Translations under genes and position numbers: made by a program
Shown: in pieces, positions 30,416 to 35,852 of the stretch
How positions within the stretch are numbered: position 1 is the stretch's first letter
How the letters are laid out: each line of letters starts with the position of its first letter
Assembly (NCBI GenBank): GCA_964600665.1
Contig: CAZRKC010000026.1
Span: 1 to 35,852, forward strand
Direction of reading: 5' to 3'
Length of the DNA: 35,852 bases
Origin: CAZRKC01 sp964600665
Lineage (GTDB): Bacteria > Bacillota > SLNR01
The notes under the pieces: generated by a model
The model's input: the letters and a program-made list of their open reading frames with translations, nothing else
Database searches by the model: none
What the model was told of the DNA's origin: nothing

Positions 30416-31150
30416 TCACTGGTAGGTGCTGATCCCATCGGTGATCCGTCCCAGAAGCTGATCGGCAGCCATCGCCATCAGGCTGACGGGCACGGACCCT
30501 TTGAGGATCAGGATCGGACTATAGTTACGAATGCCGCTGATGATGGGAACGCCCAGGCCGCCGGCTCCCACCAGGGCACCCATGGTGGCGGCGCTGATAT
30601 TGATTACGACAGATGTGCGCACACCCGCTAAAATGACAGGAATGGCCAGTGGAATCTGAATCCGGGTCAGGATCTGGCGATGATTCATCCCGGTCCCTTT
30701 GGCCGCGTCCATGATGGCTTCAGGGATATTTTCAATTCCAGTAATGGTATTCCGGAGAATCGGCAGAATGCCGTAGATATATAAAGCCACCAGTGTCGGT
30801 GCAAATCCGTATCCCAAAGCAGGCACAGTCAGGGCAATGATGGCAACCGACGGAAAGGTTTCGCCAAAGGCCGCAAAGTCCAGCAAGAGCTCACGGAAGG
30901 CTTTCCCGGATGGGGCGACGGCAAAAATCCCCAGCAGCGTCCCGGTGATCAAGGAGAGGGCACTGGATATCAGCACCAGGAGGAGATGCTGCCAGGTCAG
31001 CTGGATCAGGGTTGCCCGAACCACCACATCCCCCCGTCCCGGAAAGATTTCCAGCAACAGCGGTTCGATCCAGGGATATCCGGCCACGAAGACCACCAGC
31101 ATGGAGAGGAATATCCAAAAGGGGAGCCACATCCGCGGTTTATTGTTCAT
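30416..31150 (-). CDS. compatible-solute ABC importer permease, OpuCD/OpuCB-like
   Basis: Encodes 244 residues with six predicted spans and the binding-protein-dependent permease signature (EAA loop) AIMDAAKGTGMNHRQILTRI followed by IPLAIPVILAGVRTS. It belongs to the ProW/OpuC permease group that imports glycine betaine, carnitine, choline or similar osmolytes. Start ATG 31150 is preceded by AGGTG about 7 bases upstream and overlaps the ATPase gene by 11 bases. It is the last gene of the four-gene minus-strand operon and ends just before the bidirectional terminator. Confidence 0.9.
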   Translation of the reverse strand: MNNKPRMWLPFWIFLSMLVVFVAGYPWIEPLLLEIFPGRGDVVVRATLIQLTWQHLLLVLISSALSLITGTLLGIFAVAPSGKAFRELLLDFAAFGETFPSVAIIALTVPALGYGFAPTLVALYIYGILPILRNTITGIENIPEAIMDAAKGTGMNHRQILTRIQIPLAIPVILAGVRTSVVINISAATMGALVGAGGLGVPIISGIRNYSPILILKGSVPVSLMAMAADQLLGRITDGISTYQ

Positions 31151-32099
31151 GGGGATCACCTGCAAAGGGCTGAAGCAGCTGGATGAGGGCGAGATGCCCC
31201 AGGGTTTTACCGCTGTCATCCACGATCCGCAGGTATTCGGAGCCGGTGGCAACAAAGACAGCGAATGCTTCTTTCAGACTGGCTTTGCTGGTGATTGCCG
31301 GGAGTTTCTCCGGTGCAACCCCCGGATAGGCTTGGCAGCAGAAGTCAATAGCCTTGAGTCTGGACAGCATGCTTAAACTGAAATCAGCCCCCAGGAAGCT
31401 GCGGACAAACGCATCCGCCGGCTCCTGCAGGAACTTTTCCGGATGATCCCATTGCATCAATGTCCCCTGTCGCATGATTCCGATCCGGTCCGCCAGGATG
31501 ACAGCCTCGTCCACATCATGGGTCACAAAAAGGACCGTTTTGTGCAGGGTTTGCTGGAGTTCCCGGAACTCTTCCTGCAGCCGTTGGCGGGTGAGGGGAT
31601 CCACTGCCCCAAAGGGCTCGTCCATCAGCATAATCGGTGGATCTGCTGCCAGCGCCCGTGCCACGCCCACCCGTTGGGCTTCACCCCCGGATAACGCTTT
31701 GGGATAACGGCTGCGATACCGGACCGGGTCCAGCCCGATCAGCAGCAGCAGTTCATCCACCCGGTCGCGGATCACCTGGGGATCCCATTTGAGCAGTCGG
31801 GGAACCGTGCCGATGTTTTCGCTGACTGTCATGTGGGGAAACAGGCCGATGCTCTGGATCACATACCCGATCCCGCGGCGGAGTGATTCCGGCGTCTGGG
31901 TGCGAATATCCGTGCCATTGACCATGATGGTTCCTGAATCGGGCTCGACCATCCGGTTGACCATGCGCAGGGTCGTGGATTTACCGCAGCCGGAAGGACC
32001 TATCAGAACGCAGATTTCCCCCTTTTCCACAGACAAAGACAACCGGTCCACAGCAGGTTTGCCGTTATAGCTTTTTGAGACACGATCAAGGCTGATCAT
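31140..32099 (-). CDS. compatible-solute ABC importer ATPase, OpuCA/ProV-like
   Basis: Encodes 319 residues. Walker A GPSGCGKST (about 35-43), an LSGGEAQR signature (about 133) and Walker B IMLMDEPFGAVD are intact. The C-terminal 80 residues look like one CBS-type module (SLKEAFAVFVATGSEYLRIVDD), shorter than the tandem CBS pair of OpuCA. CBS domains of this family sense ionic strength or bind nucleotides, so the transporter may be osmotically gated. AAAGGAG is 12 bases before ATG 32099. The start overlaps the preceding permease by 14 bases. Confidence 0.92.
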   Translation of the reverse strand: MISLDRVSKSYNGKPAVDRLSLSVEKGEICVLIGPSGCGKSTTLRMVNRMVEPDSGTIMVNGTDIRTQTPESLRRGIGYVIQSIGLFPHMTVSENIGTVPRLLKWDPQVIRDRVDELLLLIGLDPVRYRSRYPKALSGGEAQRVGVARALAADPPIMLMDEPFGAVDPLTRQRLQEEFRELQQTLHKTVLFVTHDVDEAVILADRIGIMRQGTLMQWDHPEKFLQEPADAFVRSFLGADFSLSMLSRLKAIDFCCQAYPGVAPEKLPAITSKASLKEAFAVFVATGSEYLRIVDDSGKTLGHLALIQLLQPFAGDPHEQ

Positions 32100-33282
32100 G
32101 GGTGTATATCACTCCTTTAGGGGTCGCCTTCCGGGTTAATATCATCATCATTTGGTCCGATACCCAGGCCAGGATCACGACAGGGAGTGCCCCCAGCAAA
32201 ATCAGGTCCGGTGCCGCCTGGGCCAGCCCCAGGAAAATGATGCTCCCCAGGCCGCCGGCACCCACCAAGCCGGCGAGAATCGTATTGCCGATGGTTTGGG
32301 TCAAAGCGGTCCGGATACCGGACAAAATGACGGGGAATGCCAACGGGAGTTCCACTTGCCAAAAAACCTGGTGGCTGCTCATGCCCACGGCGCGGGCGGT
32401 ATCCCGATCCTCAGGACTGACGACCTGAAAACCGGCCAGGGTATTTCGAGTGATGGGCAGGAGGGAATACAAAAACAGTACGATCACCGCCGGTGCCCAG
32501 CCCACCCCCCGGATTCCCAGTTGCAAAAGAAACGGGAAGCGTTGTGAGAGCATGGTCAGGGGAATCATGAGAAGGGCCAGCAGCGACAAGGTGGGCACAG
32601 TCTGGGACAGATTGACAAACAAAAACACACCTTGTTCAGACAGCCACCGCCTGAAAACCCCCAAACCCAGGAAAACACCCACTAAAATTCCCCCGGTGAC
32701 GGCGCTGAGTGACAGGAACAGGTGTTGTTGAAGTTCTTTGATAAATGTCTGTCGGCGATTGAGATACTCAAGGTAGATGGACAGGTGCGGGAAATTCCCC
32801 CGGGCGAACATATATACCAAAATCGCCGGGACGATGGCCGTGACCAGCAGGCTTGCCGTCGGGTACGCTTTCAACCATTGCCGGCATCCGAAGAGCATGA
32901 TATACCAGGAAAGCATGGTCAGCCAGAAGCCGGTCCCCAATGATACTCTGGCAAAGGGGAAGTCTCCACCGAGGACGCTGCCGTCAATGCCGCTGATCGC
33001 AATGAAGTAGAAACAGGCCAGCAAACTGATGCCAATGCCGGTCGCCAGATTAAGTTTTACTTGATCGGTTTTGATCCAGATCAGGACAAAAAGGATCCCC
33101 CAGGCCAGTGCAAAAAGCCCGATGAAGGGACCCGTTAAAGCGAAGGCATCCAAATAGGTGCCTGCGACGATCCGGTTGGGCCGGACCATCACATGGTTGG
33201 TCAGGAAAAAAGCTGTGCAGCCGATCAGCCAGCCAAGGACAGAGGCCCGGTCACGGTTCTCTGTCCAGAGTTTGCCCGTCAT
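32086..33282 (-). CDS. compatible-solute ABC importer permease with long N-terminal membrane region
   Basis: Encodes 398 residues. The C-terminal 200 residues are a standard permease domain with EAA loop DTARAVGMSSHQVFWQVELP and PLAFPVILSGIRTAL. The N-terminal 190 residues add about five extra membrane spans, an arrangement known in some ProW/OpuC permeases. The start at 33282 has AGGAGG 8 bases upstream; an in-frame TTG at 33288 is not needed. It follows the binding protein by 12 bases and overlaps the ATPase gene. Together with the smaller permease it would give a heteromeric channel. Confidence 0.9.
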   Translation of the reverse strand: MTGKLWTENRDRASVLGWLIGCTAFFLTNHVMVRPNRIVAGTYLDAFALTGPFIGLFALAWGILFVLIWIKTDQVKLNLATGIGISLLACFYFIAISGIDGSVLGGDFPFARVSLGTGFWLTMLSWYIMLFGCRQWLKAYPTASLLVTAIVPAILVYMFARGNFPHLSIYLEYLNRRQTFIKELQQHLFLSLSAVTGGILVGVFLGLGVFRRWLSEQGVFLFVNLSQTVPTLSLLALLMIPLTMLSQRFPFLLQLGIRGVGWAPAVIVLFLYSLLPITRNTLAGFQVVSPEDRDTARAVGMSSHQVFWQVELPLAFPVILSGIRTALTQTIGNTILAGLVGAGGLGSIIFLGLAQAAPDLILLGALPVVILAWVSDQMMMILTRKATPKGVIYTHDQP

Positions 33283-33294
33283 GGGCAACGCCTC

Positions 33295-34227
33295 CTATTG
33301 GTCTAAAAATCCGTTCTCAACCAGATAATTGCGGGCAGTGTCTGTGGCGCTGGCCCCTTCAAATGCGACCTGGGCATTCAATTGCTGCAGGGTCTCCATG
33401 GAGAAGGACTCAAAGAGGGGTTTGAGAATCGTTTCGATTTCCGGATATTGCAGGTGAAGTGCTTCTCTGAGTACCGGGCACGGTAAATAGACTGGTGGTA
33501 CATTTTTCGGGTCGGCCAGGACGACCAGGTCCATCTGGTCCAATGCACCGTCAGTACCGTATGCCAAGGAAAAATTGACTCCGTTCGTTCCTTCGTATAA
33601 GGCTTTCAGCATTTCTGCCGTATTTCCCGATGACAGAATGATGAGTTGCTGATTGGTGAGGGTAAATCCGTACGCATCCTCATATCCCAGCAGTCCCCGG
33701 GGGTTTTCGGCAAATCCGGCCGCCAGGATCAGTTTCACATTGCCACCATTATTCACATAGTCGGCGAAATCCGCCATATCCACCAGCCCATTGGCTTCAG
33801 CAAATGCTTTGGTAGTGGCGATGACTTCTGTATTGTTGGCATTGGCGGGAGTCAGCCAGACTAGCTGGTTTTGCTCCCGGTCCATGGCCTTTGTGGCTTC
33901 ATAACCCAATGTTGGATTAGACCAGACATCGTCATTATCGCTTTCAAAGTAGAACTGTCCGGAACCGGTGTAGTCCACCATCAGGTCGAGCTCATCGGCA
34001 AGAATGGCGTTCCGGAGAACATCCGGAGTACCGAATTCGGTCCGGTCGTTGACTTTGAACCCGTCGGCCTCCAGCAGCAAGACAATCATCGTGCCTAAGA
34101 TCGCACCTTCGGCATCGATGAAGGATGCGACTGTAATCGGGCCTTTTTCTTCAGCTGTGGGGGCGGACTGACAGCCCAGAGCAAACAGCATGATGAAGAT
34201 CATAAGTATCGCCAATGCGCGTTTCAT
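33295..34227 (-). CDS. compatible-solute-binding lipoprotein, OpuCC/ProX-like
   Basis: Encodes 310 residues. A lipoprotein signal (KRALAILMIFIMLFALGC, lipobox LFALGC with Cys near residue 19) anchors it outside the membrane. The mature part has the OsmF/OpuCC pattern: ITVASFIDAEGAILGTM, NAILADELDLMVDYTGSG, then LILAAGFAENPRG and FSLAYGTDGALDQMDLVVLADP. It captures a quaternary amine or related osmolyte for the two permeases. The start at 34227 has GGAGGG 6 bases upstream; ATG 34233 touches that site. First gene of the operon, with an inverted repeat in the promoter region. Confidence 0.92.
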   Translation of the reverse strand: MKRALAILMIFIMLFALGCQSAPTAEEKGPITVASFIDAEGAILGTMIVLLLEADGFKVNDRTEFGTPDVLRNAILADELDLMVDYTGSGQFYFESDNDDVWSNPTLGYEATKAMDREQNQLVWLTPANANNTEVIATTKAFAEANGLVDMADFADYVNNGGNVKLILAAGFAENPRGLLGYEDAYGFTLTNQQLIILSSGNTAEMLKALYEGTNGVNFSLAYGTDGALDQMDLVVLADPKNVPPVYLPCPVLREALHLQYPEIETILKPLFESFSMETLQQLNAQVAFEGASATDTARNYLVENGFLDQ

Positions 34228-34249
34228 GGTCATCCCTCCAAGTGGATTT

Positions 34250-34286
34250 ACATCATATTTGTATTATTCATATTTTATCATGATGT
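34250..34286 (-). promoter_or_regulatory. inverted repeat upstream of the solute-importer operon
   Basis: ACATCAT (34250-34256) and ATGATGT (34280-34286) form a 7-base inverted repeat around an AT-rich core, 23 bases before the operon start. On the minus strand a weak promoter (TTCACA, 17-base spacer, TAATAC) lies within it. It is a candidate operator for an osmotic regulator; low certainty. Confidence 0.4.
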
Positions 34287-34765
34287 GAAGATTAAGTGAA
34301 ATATATTGTAACGATACTGTATTGCTGGGCGAATGTTGTTAAATATTTCTTCGATCGCCGCTTTATGAGAATCTTTTGAATCCAAAAAAGCACTTCAACA
34401 AAATGTGCCACACGAACGTCATGAGCGCACGACATTCCATGTTTGGATGAGTCGATGTAATGGAATCGAGAGGGGATTATCAATATTGAAAGAATTACTA
34501 CGAAGTGTACCCATTTATTAGACTATGGTGATTGATTCATCACAAAATGAACTGATCTATAGAAAGAATAGAGGGCGATTTCAACTTTAAAACTAATTCT
34601 GCATAGCCAGGAGATTCCGGATGATTTTCCGAACTCAATAGCAGCGGACGAATGCTTACATCATGGTCATTTGATCAACTATCTTCATATCCAGCAAGAA
34701 ACATATCGGTCTTTTGTCAATGGCATAATGCAATTGAAGGAAAATTATCAACGAGGAGGCGTGAC
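34287..34765 (+). other. intergenic region between divergent genes
   Basis: About 480 AT-rich bases. A plus-strand open stretch from about 34574 to 34766 translates to a plausible peptide end (ADECLHHGHLINYLHIQQE, then MQLKENYQRGGVT) but has no normal start codon with a ribosome site, so it may be the tail of a broken gene. No further features are seen. Confidence 0.35.
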
Positions 34766-35852
34766 ATGATCAAGAAATTATTCTCTGTATGCATGATCGT
34801 AACCATGTTGTTTTCAATGATTACATTTACACCACTGACCGCACACGCAGCAGTGGAAGGAGACTGGACTTATACCCTTTATGATGGTGATACGACAGCA
34901 GCGATTACCGGTTATCTGGGGTCAGACACTGAAATCACAATACCTTCTTCAATTGCCGGAAAACCGGTTACTCGAATCGGGAGCAACGCTTTCTTAGACA
35001 TTACCCATATTGCAGCTGTTACAGTTCCAGCTAGCGTGCTTAGAATTGAGTCCGGGGCCTTTCAGAACTGCACCGTGAGTACAATCAATCTCAGTGAAGG
35101 GCTTACCTACATTGGACAGAATGCGTTTAATGGTTCCAGTATTTCAAGTGTAATCATTCCTAATAGTGTCACACACATAGACAACAATGCTTTTGCAATG
35201 AATCGAAACCTTACCTCAGTCACAATCACCGGGAATAACCTGATAACACTTGGCAGTGGTGCCTTTAGCATAACCGGGATAAGCACTTTCAGAATTCCAA
35301 CATCGCTATCTGTCATTGCGGATTGGACATTCAATGATACGTATCTATCCTCGCTAACCATTCCGCCAAACATTACCAGCATCGGGTATTCTGGCTTTGG
35401 CAATAACCCGAATTTAAATTCCGTCCTCTTTGAAGGGGATGCCCCCACCATGGGGAATTACGTCTTCTCCATTCCGTCGTCAGGATTCACAATTTATTAC
35501 TATACCGGTGCAGCGGGCTTCACAACCCCAACATGGACAGCAGGATTCGTAACATACAATACGGTTGAACTGGATGCTCCAAGCAAAGATGTTTGTCAAA
35601 TTGGAGCAGTGGCCTATGAGAGTCTTTCTGATGCACTCACGGCCGCCGGCAGCGGAGATACCATCACATTGCTCAAAGATATTGAGTATCTGGGACAAAT
35701 AACCATCACAGATAAATATCTGACTGTCAACCTGAATGGCTTTACATTGGACTTGGCTAATACAACAGGAACAGCCCTTGAAGTAGGGAGCGGCGGTAAG
35801 TTGAGCTTAACAGGGGAAGGAGCGCTGAATGCGTATGGTAACAGCCTTTATG
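34766..35852 (+). CDS. secreted BspA-like leucine-rich-repeat protein (3' partial)
   Basis: Open to the right edge, 362 codons visible. A signal peptide is clear: MIKKLFSVCMIVTMLF core with the cleavage region LTAHAA near residue 28. Residues about 40-260 are BspA-type (LRR_5) repeats with the recurring pattern TIPSSI..KPVTRIGSNAF, LRIESGAFQNC, LTYIGQNAF, VIIPNSVTHIDNNAF and SLTIPPNITSIGYSGF. After residue 270 it changes to a repeat of the ITLLKDIEYLGQITI...LTVNLNGFTLDL type, common in secreted right-handed beta-helix proteins. GAGGAGG lies 7 bases before ATG 34766. Expected role: surface adhesin or polymer-binding protein; any C-terminal anchor lies outside the window. Confidence 0.88.
   Translation, partial: MIKKLFSVCMIVTMLFSMITFTPLTAHAAVEGDWTYTLYDGDTTAAITGYLGSDTEITIPSSIAGKPVTRIGSNAFLDITHIAAVTVPASVLRIESGAFQNCTVSTINLSEGLTYIGQNAFNGSSISSVIIPNSVTHIDNNAFAMNRNLTSVTITGNNLITLGSGAFSITGISTFRIPTSLSVIADWTFNDTYLSSLTIPPNITSIGYSGFGNNPNLNSVLFEGDAPTMGNYVFSIPSSGFTIYYYTGAAGFTTPTWTAGFVTYNTVELDAPSKDVCQIGAVAYESLSDALTAAGSGDTITLLKDIEYLGQITITDKYLTVNLNGFTLDLANTTGTALEVGSGGKLSLTGEGALNAYGNSLY

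Overview
The window looks like a chromosome segment of a low-to-mid GC Gram-positive anaerobe, probably Clostridia-like Bacillota. This is an inference from purine-rich Shine-Dalgarno sites, consensus sigma-A promoters, U-tailed terminators, a CWB2-anchored surface protein, an OpuC-type transporter and a BspA-like surface protein. No rRNA, convincing tRNA or CRISPR array was seen. A run of 100 Ns (6439-6538) marks a scaffold gap inside a tandem repeat, so this is a draft assembly.

Layout. 1-2.7 kb: the tail of an unknown gene, then three related polytopic membrane proteins. 3.2-4.9 kb: a GNAT acetyltransferase, an IS3-type orfA remnant and a SnoaL/NTF2-like protein. 4.9-10.7 kb: a large surface protein (delta-60 repeats plus three CWB2 modules) flanked by two decayed copies of a large serine recombinase, followed by a transposase fragment. 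10.9-13.3 kb: a translationally coupled pair, a sulfur oxygenase reductase (SOR) with every known catalytic residue and a SoxB-like dinuclear metallohydrolase. 13.9-16.8 kb: a large anchored extracellular protein on the minus strand. 16.9-18.5 kb: an IS3 orfB remnant, a frameshifted small gene and a decayed fragment of the first membrane gene. 18.6-22.4 kb: a four-gene operon in which every junction is a 4-base ATGA overlap. It encodes a zinc-ribbon membrane protein, a SPASM-like radical-SAM protein with unusual cysteine spacing, a protein beginning with a VTNSSS motif and carrying 9-residue PDGT repeats, and a 67-residue helical protein. 22.7-26.8 kb: a MarR regulator broken by a stop codon, then a heterodimeric ABC exporter. 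27-30.3 kb: a hemerythrin-rubredoxin fusion, a DUF5658-like membrane protein and a flavoprotein disulfide reductase. 30.4-34.2 kb: a complete four-gene OpuC/ProU-type compatible-solute importer on the minus strand. 34.8 kb to the end: the start of a secreted BspA-like leucine-rich-repeat protein.

Two systems deserve most attention. The SOR/SoxB-like operon implies cytoplasmic, oxygen-dependent sulfur oxidation joined to a thiosulfohydrolase-like enzyme, without the usual periplasmic Sox carrier genes, and it sits among mobile-element debris. The radical-SAM operon looks like an undescribed protein-modification or surface-display system: a maturase candidate with a CX7CX6C cluster motif is coupled to a candidate substrate with a conserved-looking N-terminal tag and beta-repeat body. 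The 4-18.5 kb stretch is a graveyard of mobile-element fragments and gene remnants, whereas 18.6-34 kb is tightly packed and mostly intact.
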